Positions 44,829 through 54,311 of a DNA stretch of 64,000 nucleotides are shown here, in pieces. The notes beneath the pieces are model-generated. The model had not been told where the DNA came from and ran no database searches. It worked only from the letters and a program-made list of their open reading frames with translations. Each line of letters starts with the position of its first letter. Within the stretch, counting starts at the first letter, position 1. The stretch lies in assembly GCF_007474535.1 (NCBI RefSeq), contig NZ_VKNW01000007.1, positions 1-64,000 on the forward strand, given 5' to 3'. The DNA comes from Chryseobacterium echinoideorum (GTDB lineage: Bacteria > Bacteroidota > Bacteroidia > Flavobacteriales > Weeksellaceae). The position numbers and the translations under genes are program-made.

Positions 44829-45941
44829 TTATAGTTTAGTTAAAGTCAGCTTATAATATGCCGAGTTATGTACATCAAGTTCAATTTTATAATTACCTGA
44901 TTGTGAAACTTTGTAGTTTGGATCTCCAGTTACAGTTCCCTCAGAGCTTAAATATGTTTGTATAGCTGCTCCGGAAGCAATAGTTTGATCGTTTGCATCA
45001 GGCTGAAACTTCATAGCCCAATCGTCATTTGCTCTAAACTTGAATATTCCTGAAGCCGATAAAGCTATCGAATTGATTACATAAGTTTTGGTAGTAGGAT
45101 TGTAAGTAAAATCAGTATCTGAAGACCATCCTGTAGGAGTTGCATCACCAATTACACCAAAGTTGGCAATTGCAGCTGAGTAAGTATTTGCATTCCAATC
45201 AACTTTTAAATAATAAGTTCCGGCAGCTGCTGCTTTAATATTTTGTTCTCCAGTTTCAACTAACTTACCCGTAAAAGTACCATCATCACCTTTGTCTCCA
45301 GCCCAATCCTGATTGATTGTAAATTTGTATTCACTATTTGGATTGGTTACATAAATAAATCCTCTGTATTTATTATCTTTTTCGGGAGAAAATAAATTTG
45401 GAGAATCACCTGGATTCCATTCCTGATAACCCGCTGCTCCGGCATAACCACCCGGAACATTAATTTTAGGATAGATTAAATCAGGGTTTGGAGTGTAGCC
45501 TGTCATTGAAATAGTGAGTACATTTGAATAAAATGCAGTAACGCTGTTTGCACTAGACTTTAGTCTCACTTCAATGTTTTTTGCAGAGTTAGGAGCAATT
45601 TCTAATTCTGCTAAAACATTATTAAGTTGTAAATGTGTAAGAGAAAAAGTGTTGTTTTCCTTAGAAACTGCAACAGTTGTACTCGGTGAAAAATTGGTTC
45701 CTGCCAGTGCAAGCTCTACAGAATTTGTAAATGATATGTCAGGATTAAACACAGGATTTGTGTAGGTAAAAGTAACAGCAGCCTGATCAGCCATTGTCTC
45801 ATCTAAAACAACCGATGTTTTGTTTGATAAAAGAGTACTTGGTGTAGTATTATTTAAAATCAATTTTTCATCTTCACTTTCACATGAGATAACGAATGCT
45901 GAAATTAATCCTACCAGCAATATACTTAGTATTTTTTTCAT
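44829..45941 (-). CDS. susE: SusE-type outer-membrane starch-binding lipoprotein
   Basis: A 370-residue surface lipoprotein. Signal peptide to SAFVISC with lipidated Cys20; ATG 45941 chosen over an upstream TTG. N-terminal SusE (PKD-like) domain at about 30-150, then two starch-binding modules of the SusE/F kind. The clearest is GVIGDATPTGWSSDTDFTYN with the GIFKFRANDDWAMKF strand. The Trp-rich strands are the expected glucan-binding faces. It is co-transcribed with susC and susD and would hold starch at the cell surface. Confidence 0.92.
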   Translation of the reverse strand: MKKILSILLVGLISAFVISCESEDEKLILNNTTPSTLLSNKTSVVLDETMADQAAVTFTYTNPVFNPDISFTNSVELALAGTNFSPSTTVAVSKENNTFSLTHLQLNNVLAELEIAPNSAKNIEVRLKSSANSVTAFYSNVLTISMTGYTPNPDLIYPKINVPGGYAGAAGYQEWNPGDSPNLFSPEKDNKYRGFIYVTNPNSEYKFTINQDWAGDKGDDGTFTGKLVETGEQNIKAAAAGTYYLKVDWNANTYSAAIANFGVIGDATPTGWSSDTDFTYNPTTKTYVINSIALSASGIFKFRANDDWAMKFQPDANDQTIASGAAIQTYLSSEGTVTGDPNYKVSQSGNYKIELDVHNSAYYKLTLTKL

Positions 45942-45959
45942 TTTAATCAATTTTAAAAA

Positions 45960-47519
45960 TTAATAACCTGAGTTTTGTGTTAAATTGGGGTTTGATTGTA
46001 GTGCTGAACTTGGAATAGGAAACAACTTATAATTATCCGAAATTGATGTTCCATTTTTAACCCCTCCTTTCCATGGCCATAAATAGTTACCTCCTGTAAA
46101 TTTTCCAAACCTTATTAAATCTTGTCTTCTCATTCCTTCGAAGTTTAATTCTCTTGCTCTTTCATCTAAAAGAATGTCTAATGTAATAGATGTTAATGGA
46201 GTAGCATTGGATCTAGTTCTGACCTGATTTACATAATTCAGTCCTTGAGAAACGGTTGTTCCGGTAGCTCCTCTTAATGCACATTCGGCATACATCAAAT
46301 AAACATCGGCTAATCTGAATAATGGAAAATCTGTTGATGAGAATTTGGTTGCACCACCGTTCCCATTAGAATCTTTATTCCAGAATTTATCCGACGGCAA
46401 CCCGTCAGTCCACGCTTTATAATCATTCATTTCCCAATTATGCCCCTGAGACCAAAATAATTTAGCCCTTTTGTCAGTACTCGCTTGAAGATCTGCAATA
46501 CTATTTCCAAATAATCCATACCATGCTTTTGTTGCTCTGTGACCGGCCCAGGCTTCTAAAGCTCCAAAGTTTGCAGGAATCATAGTATCGGTACTAAGAC
46601 TACCGTTTACAAGATAAGTTGTATTTCCAAAACTCTGACTGGAAATCGCATCTGCAAGAAGAGGAAAAATAATCTCTTTCGAAGTATTGTTATCAGATGA
46701 AAAATTTTTTCTGATATTTGGTTCCAGCTGATAACCGCCTTCATTAATAATTTTATTGATAGAGTTAGCAGCATCACTATACCTGGCTGTTCCAGTGTAC
46801 ACCTCCGCATTAAGATATAACTTTGCCAATAGCATTCTTGCACAAGACTTGTTTGCTCTGCCATAAGAGTTTGTTGCAGGTAAAGTAGACTCAATAGCTA
46901 GAAGCTCGCTTTCAACATAATTGAAAATATCTTTTCTGGAAGTTTCTGGTAAAAGTGTAGACGTGTTAAAATTATCATCTTTTACCAATACTCCTTTTCC
47001 GAATAAATCAATTAAATAGTAGTATGATAAAGCCCTTAGAAATCTCAATTCGTCAACAACCTGATCTTTATTCGCATAATTAATCTGATCACTCTTCATG
47101 ATTAGAATTAAATTAGTAGCTTGAGGAATCGTGTAATAAATTCTGTCATAAACATACTTAAAGAATTTATTATTTGAAGTCCAATTTGAAGTAGTAGTAA
47201 GCTGATCAAGCCCATTGTCTCCCCATCTGTTTTTCATATCATCTGCAGTGAAATCCTGAAGATTTACTAAACCTCTTACAAAAGGAGATTCTCCCGGATC
47301 TGCGCCTGATATGTCAGACTTATCTGGTCCCTCCACACTTGAAAGCGCAAAACTTGCATATAATCTTGAAAGCATTCCTTCTACCGCATTTGGATCTGCT
47401 GCCAAAAGGTTTTCTAACGTTAATTCTACTTTAGGCTCGGTGTCCAAATCATTTGTACAAGATGTAGTCACAGCTAGAAATGTCAAAAGAGTAATTACTT
47501 TATATTTAATATTTTTCAT
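45960..47519 (-). CDS. susD: SusD/RagB family surface lipoprotein
   Basis: A 519-residue glycan-binding lid of the SusCD transporter. Lipoprotein signal with lipidated Cys21 (TTSC). Helical TPR-like scaffold: LRFLRALSYYYLIDLFGKG, ARMLLAKLYLNAEVY and the late RLADVYLMYAECALR. C-terminal ILLDERARELNFEGMRRQDLIRFG is a SusD hallmark. Only 11 bases separate it from susC. With susC it forms the outer-membrane importer for maltooligosaccharides, as implied by the GH97/GH13 enzymes. Confidence 0.97.
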   Translation of the reverse strand: MKNIKYKVITLLTFLAVTTSCTNDLDTEPKVELTLENLLAADPNAVEGMLSRLYASFALSSVEGPDKSDISGADPGESPFVRGLVNLQDFTADDMKNRWGDNGLDQLTTTSNWTSNNKFFKYVYDRIYYTIPQATNLILIMKSDQINYANKDQVVDELRFLRALSYYYLIDLFGKGVLVKDDNFNTSTLLPETSRKDIFNYVESELLAIESTLPATNSYGRANKSCARMLLAKLYLNAEVYTGTARYSDAANSINKIINEGGYQLEPNIRKNFSSDNNTSKEIIFPLLADAISSQSFGNTTYLVNGSLSTDTMIPANFGALEAWAGHRATKAWYGLFGNSIADLQASTDKRAKLFWSQGHNWEMNDYKAWTDGLPSDKFWNKDSNGNGGATKFSSTDFPLFRLADVYLMYAECALRGATGTTVSQGLNYVNQVRTRSNATPLTSITLDILLDERARELNFEGMRRQDLIRFGKFTGGNYLWPWKGGVKNGTSISDNYKLFPIPSSALQSNPNLTQNSGY

Positions 47520-47530
47520 TTTTAGTATTT

Positions 47531-50392
47531 TTAGAAATTAAAGTTAAATCCAATTGTATATGTTCTTGGTCTTGGATAAAAATTATTGTCAATACCATTA
47601 AAGTTTTCAGGATCCTGACCTGAATAATTAGTCCATGTGTAAACATTGTTTGCTGATGCATACACTCTTACATTTGTATCTTTAAATACATTTTTAAATA
47701 AGTAACCAATTGTTACATTATCTAATCTCAAAAAAGAAGCATCTTCCAGAAAGTAATCTGAAAAATACAAATTATCGGAAAGTGTAAATGGAGAATCTGC
47801 GGTAGAAACAAGAACATTATTTAAACTTTGAGAGTTTTGAGGAATAGTATAACTCTTAAATCCTTGTGCAAGTTTTCTAGTATTATAGATTAATCCTCCT
47901 ATCTGTCCTCTGAAAGCTGCATTAAGATCCCAGTTTTTATAAGTTAGAGAGGTACTAAAACCATATGTCCATCTAGGTCTGATCGCTTTATAATATCTAT
48001 CATTATCATTAATAACACCATCATTATTTCGGTCAACGTATACGTTATCAAGTGGGTTCCCATTAGAATCATACACCTGTTCCAATACCCATGCAGAATA
48101 AGGTTGATAATTTACAGCATTATTAGCAAGCCTAACTCCTGTTCCAATTGGTAAATTACTTGAAGTGTCAGGTAAATAGCTTACATCACCAAGATCTAGT
48201 ATTTTAGAATCATTATATCCAAAATTTCCTGCTAATGACCAGTTTAAATTTTCATTTTTTACAGGAATCACCATTAAATTTAATTCAATTCCTTTATTTT
48301 CTAAAGATCCTACATTTCTCGTAAATTCGTTTGTTAAGCCTTGCCCCGATGGTAAAGGAACTTTTGCAAGAAGATTAGTTGTTTTTCTTGAATATACATC
48401 AATACTACCAGATATTCTTTCTTGTTTGAAGAAAGAAAAATCAATTCCACCATTCCACGTGTCCGTTACTTCCCAAGTCAATCCAGGATTAAATGGCAAT
48501 GCACTATATGTTCCTACTCCTGGAAAATATTGAGAATTTGATCCTCCGATTGCAAAGTATGGACTTGAAGGATAAAATCCAGCAATACCAACAATATCTG
48601 CGTTACCTGTTCTACCCCATCCTAATCTTAATTTAAGGTCTTTTATATCTGAAGAATTATTGAAAAAATCTTTATTAACTTTCCAAGCAAAAGCTACTCC
48701 TGGAAAATATCCCCACCTTTCGCCTTTTTGAAACAATGATGAAGCATCTGCCCTAAAATTTAAGGTAAATAAATATTTATCATAAAAGTCAATATTTGCT
48801 CTTCCAATGAATGATTGAAGATTCAATACATTATAATATCTATTATTAGGATTTAGAGCAGTACCCGGATTTGAAACCCTTAAACCGCTAGAATCATCGT
48901 ATCTGTAATTATCTTTATAGCCATCATTTTTAAAATTTTGGTAAGAATATCCTCCCTGAACAAGGAAATGAGATAGAAAACCTGAATATTTCTTTTCATA
49001 AACCAAATAAGCGTCCATGGTTTGATTTGTAATGTTTTGACGCTCAGCATAATCTACTCCAGGACTAAATACAAAATCATTTGGAGCTAAAGAATTCTCA
49101 GGATTTCTATAGGTAGCAATGGCATTATTACCAAAAACTGTCTTAAGATTTGACCTAGAGGCCTCCAAGCCTAAATTTATGATAGCTCTTAAATCTGGTA
49201 AAAAATGGAATTTATAATTGATCTCCGCATTTCCTAAGAATTTAGCAATTTCTTGTGGAGACTCTCTTTGTAAAAGAATAGCTAATGGATTACTTTGTCC
49301 CTGTATAAGATATTGATTACCTATCAATGCAGTATTTTGATAATATCCTTCGAACCTATTAGAAGCACCTCCAGATAATCCAGTTTGAGAGAGGTATATC
49401 GGAAGTGTAGGATTCATATTAACGGCACCACCAATTGCTCCTCCATCGTCAATGGCGTTAAGTTTTGAAAATAATCCTTTTAAGCTAAAATCAACTTTCA
49501 AATGATTATCAAAAAAAGAAGGCGTAATATTTAATCCAGCGGAAAATCTTTCATAATTACTGGTTTTTACAACACCTTCTGTTCTGTTATATCCTAATGA
49601 TAACCTCGTTGGAACTCTATTAAATAAACTTCCAGAAATACTAAGGTTGTTATCTGAAGAAACCGTAGTTCTATATATTGCTTTTTGCCAATCAGTATCG
49701 TATATAGTTCCTTCTTGATTTGGGCTTAAAACATCCCCTCCAACACCTAATAAATAGTTATAATCCGGATAATTCTGATTAATAAAGCTTTTGAACTGAT
49801 TAGCATTCATTACATCAACATAACGTGTTACAGAACCTACCGAAACATTTGTATTCAAATTTACCTTAAGTTTTCCACCACCTCTTTTGGTCTTAATAAT
49901 AATAACACCATTTGAACCTCTATTTCCATAAATTGCTGTAGCGGAAGCATCTTTTAATATTGAAAAAGATTCAATATCATTTGGATTAATCAAATTTAAT
50001 GGATTTGCAACTCCGGCAGGATTATTAGTATCTAAAGGAACGCCATCAATTACAATCAAAGGATTGTTATTAGCGCTAAATGAGGATCCTCCTCTAATTC
50101 TGATATTTGGGGCAGCATCTGGAGAACCACCAGAATTTGTTATTCTAACTCCTGGCGCTTTACCGTTAATCAGCTGGTCTGCGGAGACAATTGCACCTTT
50201 GTTGAAATCTTTTTCAGAAACTGCCGTTACTGATCCAGTAAGGTCTGATTTCTTTTTGGATCCATATCCTATCAATACAACTTCTTCAATAGCCTTTTCT
50301 TTTGTAAGAGAGTCTTGTGTTTGTGCCTGCAATATTGAGCTTGCCAATAAAAATGCTGGCGCAATTTTTAACACCGTTGTAAAATTTTTCAC
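47531..50392 (-). CDS. susC: SusC/RagA family TonB-linked outer-membrane transporter
   Basis: A 953-residue TonB-dependent transporter. GTG start at 50392 gives the signal peptide MKNFTTVLKIAPAFLLASSILQAQ. The TonB-box-like IEEVVLIGYGSKKKSDLTGSV is followed directly by the plug (APGVRITNSGG; IRIRGGSSFSANNNPLIVIDGVP; SILKDASATAIYGNRGSNGVI, the SusC signature). The barrel fills the rest and ends in YTIGFNFNF. It lacks the N-terminal carboxypeptidase-like domain that most SusC proteins carry. It is the first gene of the locus and is preceded by a long AT-rich region with a 17-bp-arm palindrome. Confidence 0.96.
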   Translation of the reverse strand: MKNFTTVLKIAPAFLLASSILQAQTQDSLTKEKAIEEVVLIGYGSKKKSDLTGSVTAVSEKDFNKGAIVSADQLINGKAPGVRITNSGGSPDAAPNIRIRGGSSFSANNNPLIVIDGVPLDTNNPAGVANPLNLINPNDIESFSILKDASATAIYGNRGSNGVIIIKTKRGGGKLKVNLNTNVSVGSVTRYVDVMNANQFKSFINQNYPDYNYLLGVGGDVLSPNQEGTIYDTDWQKAIYRTTVSSDNNLSISGSLFNRVPTRLSLGYNRTEGVVKTSNYERFSAGLNITPSFFDNHLKVDFSLKGLFSKLNAIDDGGAIGGAVNMNPTLPIYLSQTGLSGGASNRFEGYYQNTALIGNQYLIQGQSNPLAILLQRESPQEIAKFLGNAEINYKFHFLPDLRAIINLGLEASRSNLKTVFGNNAIATYRNPENSLAPNDFVFSPGVDYAERQNITNQTMDAYLVYEKKYSGFLSHFLVQGGYSYQNFKNDGYKDNYRYDDSSGLRVSNPGTALNPNNRYYNVLNLQSFIGRANIDFYDKYLFTLNFRADASSLFQKGERWGYFPGVAFAWKVNKDFFNNSSDIKDLKLRLGWGRTGNADIVGIAGFYPSSPYFAIGGSNSQYFPGVGTYSALPFNPGLTWEVTDTWNGGIDFSFFKQERISGSIDVYSRKTTNLLAKVPLPSGQGLTNEFTRNVGSLENKGIELNLMVIPVKNENLNWSLAGNFGYNDSKILDLGDVSYLPDTSSNLPIGTGVRLANNAVNYQPYSAWVLEQVYDSNGNPLDNVYVDRNNDGVINDNDRYYKAIRPRWTYGFSTSLTYKNWDLNAAFRGQIGGLIYNTRKLAQGFKSYTIPQNSQSLNNVLVSTADSPFTLSDNLYFSDYFLEDASFLRLDNVTIGYLFKNVFKDTNVRVYASANNVYTWTNYSGQDPENFNGIDNNFYPRPRTYTIGFNFNF

Positions 50393-50589
50393 AATATTTA
50401 TATTTTATATAGTTTATTTTGTTACTTGTAGCTTTGTGCTTGTGGTGCAATTTATAAAAAAATTATAATTATCATAATTTTATTTTAATTTAACATAAAA
50501 TTATGTATATTAAACGAGTTATTTTATTCATTATGCTGATTATCAAATTTTTATTAAAAAATATGCATAACATAGCATGACTTGAAAAT

Positions 50590-50625
50590 TTACAATAAGT
50601 TAAACAAATGTTTAACTTATTGTAA
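50590..50625. promoter_or_regulatory. Long palindrome between susC and metG
   Basis: ttacaataagttaaaca (50590-50606) is exactly complementary to 50609-50625, with only two bases between. Both neighbours point away from it, so it is not a terminator for them; an operator or a small-transcript end is more likely. Confidence 0.65.
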
Positions 50626-50696
50626 TATTAAATTGCTTTATTGGTTTTATTTAGCTTCATGAATTTCAATTTTCTGCAATTTTGAAGGATTTACCT

Positions 50697-50704
50697 TATC
50701 TTTG
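50697..50704 (+). promoter_or_regulatory. -7 promoter box for metG
   Basis: TATCTTTG, an exact TAnnTTTG, 23 bases before the metG ATG. The -33 element is weak. Confidence 0.6.
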
Positions 50705-50727
50705 CAGACCTAAAACTATACTATTAA

Positions 50728-52761
50728 ATGTCAAACAGAAAGATGATTACGGCTGCGTTGCCTTACGCCAACGGACCGGTTCATATTGGGCATTTGGCGG
50801 GGGTTTATATTCCTGCAGATGTTTATGCAAGATTTCAGAGAAGATCGGGAAAAGATGTGGCTTTTATCTGTGGATCAGATGAGCATGGAATTCCTATTAC
50901 CATAAGAGCTAAAAAAGAAGGGGTGACCCCTCAGGATATTGTAAATAAATATCACGAAATCATCAAAAAATCGTTCTCAGATTTAGGGATTTCTTTTGAT
51001 GAATATTCCAGAACGACTTCTCCAAAACATTATGAAACCAGTCAGGATTTCTTTAAAGTTTTGTATGAAAAAGGGAAATTTACCGAAGAAATGTCTGAGC
51101 AGTATTTCGACGAACAAGCCGGAGAGTTTCTTGCAGACAGATATATCGTCGGAACCTGCCCAAATTGTGGCAACGAAAATGCATACGGAGATCAGTGCGA
51201 AAAATGCGGCACTACCCTTTCACCGTCTGAATTGATTAATCCGAAATCAATGTTGAGCGGCAATGTTCCGATCTTAAAAGAGACAAAAAACTGGTATTTA
51301 CCATTAAATGAATATGAGAATTTCTTAAACGAATGGATCATCGAAGGTCACAAAGACGACTGGAAACCTAATGTTTACGGACAGGTAAAATCATGGTTGA
51401 ATGACGGTTTGAAACCTCGTGCGATGACCAGAGATCTGAACTGGGGTGTTCCGGTTCCGCTTCCTAATGCAGAAGGAAAAGTGCTTTATGTTTGGTTTGA
51501 TGCACCCATCGGGTATATTTCTTTTACCAAAGAATGGGCGGAGAAAAACGGAAAAAACTGGAAAGATTATTGGCAGAGCGAAGAAAGTGATTTGGTTCAC
51601 TTTATTGGAAAAGATAATATTGTATTCCACTGTATTATTTTCCCTGCGATGATGAAAGCAAACGGCGATTTTAATATGCCAAAAAATGTCCCTGCTTTTG
51701 AATTTCTGAATCTTGAAAACGATAAAATTTCCACCTCAAGAAACTGGGCGGTATGGGCACACGAATATGTACAAGATTTCCCGGGACAGCAGGATGTGCT
51801 GAGATATGCGCTTCTTTCTTCCGCTCCGGAAACCAAGGATAATAATTTCACATGGAAGGATTTCCAGACGAAGAATAATTCTGAACTGGTAGGTATTTTT
51901 GGAAACTTCATCAACAGAGTTGCTGTTTTAATTCATAAATATTATAACGGTGTAGTTCCTCAAGGTGATGTCAATGCTCCTGAACTAAATGAAATCAATA
52001 AATCTGCAAAAGAAATTTCAGGTTTCCTGGAAAACTATGAATTCAGAAATTCTTTAATGGCTCTAATGAACTTAGCTCGTTTTGGAAATCAATACCTTCA
52101 AACAGAAGAACCTTGGAAAACCATTAAAGACAATCCTGAAAAAGCAGCAAATTCTTTATTTGTAGGCGCTCAGATTGCTGTAGCTTTGGCTCAGTTGTGT
52201 GAACCGTTCATGCCTTTCAGTTCTGAGAAACTATTGACTCTGTTTAATGTTCAAAAATCGGATTGGAACACTATCGAAACCAAATCTGTTTTAATTGAAA
52301 CCGGACATGAGATCAACGAAGCATCTCTTCTTTTCTCAAAAATTGAAGATGATGTCATTGAAGCTCAAATCCAGAAACTGGAAAACACCAAACAAAATAA
52401 TAAAAAAACAAACCCTAACGCCAACCCTATGAAAGACGAAATCACTTTTGATGATTTTACAAAAATCGACTTGAGAACAGCAACGATCATTGAAGCTGAA
52501 AAAGTAGAAAAAGCAGATAAATTATTAAAACTGACGGTCGATACAGGTGTAGATATAAGAACCGTGGTTTCAGGAATTGCGGAAAGCTTTACGCCGGAAG
52601 AAGTGATCGGAAAGCAGGTCATGATTTTATTAAATCTTGCGCCAAGAAAGATCAGAGGAATTGAATCCCAGGGAATGTTGCTTTTAACCACAAAACCGGA
52701 CGGAAAATTATCTTTTGTGACTCCTGACGAAACGGTGGAAAATGGTATTGAGATTGGATAA
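50728..52761 (+). CDS. metG: Methionyl-tRNA synthetase
   Basis: Charges tRNA-Met with methionine. 677 residues. Class I HIGH motif at 19-22 (PVHIGHLAG); a zinc knuckle with Cys144, Cys147, Cys157 and Cys160; the KMSKS loop reads KISTS (in ENDKISTSRNW), the form common in Bacteroidota and many MetRS. The anticodon-binding helical domain follows, and a C-terminal tRNA-binding OB fold at about 570-677 (ITFDDFTKIDLRTATI, IRGIESQGMLL) is fused after a Lys/Asn-rich linker. A terminator follows. Confidence 0.98.
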   Translation: MSNRKMITAALPYANGPVHIGHLAGVYIPADVYARFQRRSGKDVAFICGSDEHGIPITIRAKKEGVTPQDIVNKYHEIIKKSFSDLGISFDEYSRTTSPKHYETSQDFFKVLYEKGKFTEEMSEQYFDEQAGEFLADRYIVGTCPNCGNENAYGDQCEKCGTTLSPSELINPKSMLSGNVPILKETKNWYLPLNEYENFLNEWIIEGHKDDWKPNVYGQVKSWLNDGLKPRAMTRDLNWGVPVPLPNAEGKVLYVWFDAPIGYISFTKEWAEKNGKNWKDYWQSEESDLVHFIGKDNIVFHCIIFPAMMKANGDFNMPKNVPAFEFLNLENDKISTSRNWAVWAHEYVQDFPGQQDVLRYALLSSAPETKDNNFTWKDFQTKNNSELVGIFGNFINRVAVLIHKYYNGVVPQGDVNAPELNEINKSAKEISGFLENYEFRNSLMALMNLARFGNQYLQTEEPWKTIKDNPEKAANSLFVGAQIAVALAQLCEPFMPFSSEKLLTLFNVQKSDWNTIETKSVLIETGHEINEASLLFSKIEDDVIEAQIQKLENTKQNNKKTNPNANPMKDEITFDDFTKIDLRTATIIEAEKVEKADKLLKLTVDTGVDIRTVVSGIAESFTPEEVIGKQVMILLNLAPRKIRGIESQGMLLLTTKPDGKLSFVTPDETVENGIEIG

Positions 52762-52780
52762 AGTTAATTTCACATAAAAG

Positions 52781-52807
52781 AATAGCTCCTCATAAAAAGG
52801 AGCTATT
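52781..52807. terminator. Terminator of metG (bidirectional)
   Basis: aatagctcct (52781-52790) with aggagctatt (52798-52807), 7-base loop, T-run after it on the plus strand and A-rich before it. Serves metG and perhaps the convergent secreted-protein operon. Confidence 0.88.
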
Positions 52808-52840
52808 TTTTTATTCTTTTTAATCAAAAGAATAAACTAT

Positions 52841-53362
52841 TTAATAAACCTGAATATAGCTGTAAACACTTCCTCCCGAAGCAATTGTAAACCATTCGGT
52901 TTCTGAAGCTGAACCCAACTGATTTGTGGGATAGTTACCCGCACATGGAGCAACTCCTATTTCAAAATGATCTAAAACATTATTGGATGCATCTCTCACA
53001 TCAAACGCAAAAAACGACCAATCTGTAGTGGGTGAAATAGCCAGTACATTCGGATGGTTGTACGGAAGAACAGAAGCGGGCGTGGTATTGGACATTCTGA
53101 CTAAATAATCAAATACCGGGACAGTAGCTGTATTAGCAGTGTAATATTTAGAATATTCCGTACTCGAAGAAGCTGGAATCGTAAAATTACCACTGGATAA
53201 TATATTCCCCATATACAGTTCCGGAACGCAGTTCGTTAAATCTGCAGCTCTTAATCTTCCCGTAAGCTTATAAGTAGTATAATTATTAATCACCAGCGTA
53301 CTGACTTGGGAAAATGCGATTGCACTCAATAATAAACTAAAGGTTAAAAATATCTTTTTCAT
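52841..53362 (-). CDS. Secreted protein of an unnamed paralogous family, member 1
   Basis: Not recognised as a named family. 173 residues with a Sec signal peptide (MKKIFLTFSLLLSAIAFSQ). The mature part is beta-rich. It shares with the genes at 53372 and 54980 the N-terminal S-L-V-NY-T-Y pattern, a Cys before Pro, PASSS, an HP motif, TTDW, a second Cys region, and an end of the type EWFTIASGG plus YIQVY, finishing on an aromatic residue. There is no type IX secretion C-terminal domain that I can recognise. It is the last gene of a three-gene operon, starting 9 bases after member 2. Confidence 0.8.
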   Translation of the reverse strand: MKKIFLTFSLLLSAIAFSQVSTLVINNYTTYKLTGRLRAADLTNCVPELYMGNILSSGNFTIPASSSTEYSKYYTANTATVPVFDYLVRMSNTTPASVLPYNHPNVLAISPTTDWSFFAFDVRDASNNVLDHFEIGVAPCAGNYPTNQLGSASETEWFTIASGGSVYSYIQVY

Positions 53363-53371
53363 AAGACTCTA

Positions 53372-53935
53372 TTAATAAATTTGAATATAAGTATATTTTA
53401 CTCCTCCAGAAGATATGTTAAACCATTCGGCATCTCCATAAACACTAGAAATATAAGATGGACCTGTAAAACAACTGTTGGTACCGTCTCCCATATTACC
53501 TAAAAAATAAGTTTCAGGCACATTTGTTCCTCCTGAAGACAATGGGGTGTTTGTTCCAGCAAAAAACATCTGAAATTTTGTGTGTCTCCAATCGGTATTT
53601 GTTGAGATCGCTCCACTCGGTGATAAGCTAGGATGGCTTGGAACCCTTGGAACTGCTGGATTGGTTGGCGAAGTAACTACTGAAAAAGAACTAATACCGG
53701 CACCCACCCCATCACTGTATGTTGGTAAATAAAAACTGTTTGATGCAGGTACAATAAGCTGATCAGGAACGGCAGGACTGGCAATAGCTATCATGGGATA
53801 GCAGGTTCCTAACGGAGTTGCCATTAATTGACCGTGAAAATCGTAAGTTGAATAATTGTTTACCGTAAGTCTGCTTTGCTGTGCAGAGATCTGAACTCCT
53901 AAAGCACAACAGATCATTAGAAAATGTTTTTTCAT
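53372..53935 (-). CDS. Secreted protein of the same paralogous family, member 2
   Basis: 187 residues with a signal peptide (MKKHFLMICCALGVQISAQ), start at ATG 53935 rather than the upstream TTG. The mature protein begins QQSRLTVNNYSTY, has a CYP motif, VPASNSFY, RVPSHPSLSP, TNTDW, a Gly/Ser/Thr-rich insert, and ends AEWFNISSGG plus YIQIY. The family pattern is shared with members 1 and 3. The lipoprotein gene ends 4 bases before its start, so the three genes are one transcript. The conserved terminal strand resembles the final strand of a beta barrel or jelly roll (inference). Function unknown. Confidence 0.8.
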   Translation of the reverse strand: MKKHFLMICCALGVQISAQQSRLTVNNYSTYDFHGQLMATPLGTCYPMIAIASPAVPDQLIVPASNSFYLPTYSDGVGAGISSFSVVTSPTNPAVPRVPSHPSLSPSGAISTNTDWRHTKFQMFFAGTNTPLSSGGTNVPETYFLGNMGDGTNSCFTGPSYISSVYGDAEWFNISSGGVKYTYIQIY

Positions 53936-53939
53936 AATA

Positions 53940-54311
53940 TTATAGTTTAACATTATTTTTTATTTGAGCCATTTTTTCCTGATTAATCTGAATAGCCCAG
54001 ACTAAAATTGCAGATACATCTCCATTGGTTTTCTGCTGAATCTGAGCATCCGTAACTCCGGTAGACTTAATAAGATCTGTTGCAGAAGGAAGAAGGATTT
54101 TTTTTCTTCTGTCGCTCAGTTCTGTACTTCCGCTTCTTTTTTCTTCCTCGGTTGCTCTGTTGGCTGGATCTCCAAGACTTCTCATCGCCATGTCGAAATT
54201 TTGCATTTCGGGAGTTTTCATTGATTCTACTGTGTTAACAACTCCGCTTTCATTAGTACATGAATGTAATACAACCGCTAAAAGGCTAAGTGTAAAAAGA
54301 ATTTTTTTCAT
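53940..54311 (-). CDS. Small lipoprotein heading the secreted-family operon
   Basis: A 123-residue lipoprotein: MKKILFTLSLLAVVLHSC, lipidated Cys18, then a polar linker and a helical C-terminal half with charged segments (EEEKRSGSTELSDRRKKILLPSATDLIKSTG). I do not recognise the family. As first gene of the operon and the only member with a lipid anchor, it could hold the two secreted paralogues at a membrane, but nothing in the sequence proves contact. Confidence 0.78.
   Translation of the reverse strand: MKKILFTLSLLAVVLHSCTNESGVVNTVESMKTPEMQNFDMAMRSLGDPANRATEEEKRSGSTELSDRRKKILLPSATDLIKSTGVTDAQIQQKTNGDVSAILVWAIQINQEKMAQIKNNVKL

Larger units (their letters stand above)
50393..50727. other. 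Divergent promoter region between susC and metG
   Basis: 335 AT-rich bases. It holds the metG -7 box, the palindrome at 50590-50625 and an imperfect repeat of atgcata/atgctat words at about 50564-50580. No gene is seen. The control of the starch locus must lie here, since no SusR or LacI-type regulator gene is adjacent. Confidence 0.6.
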
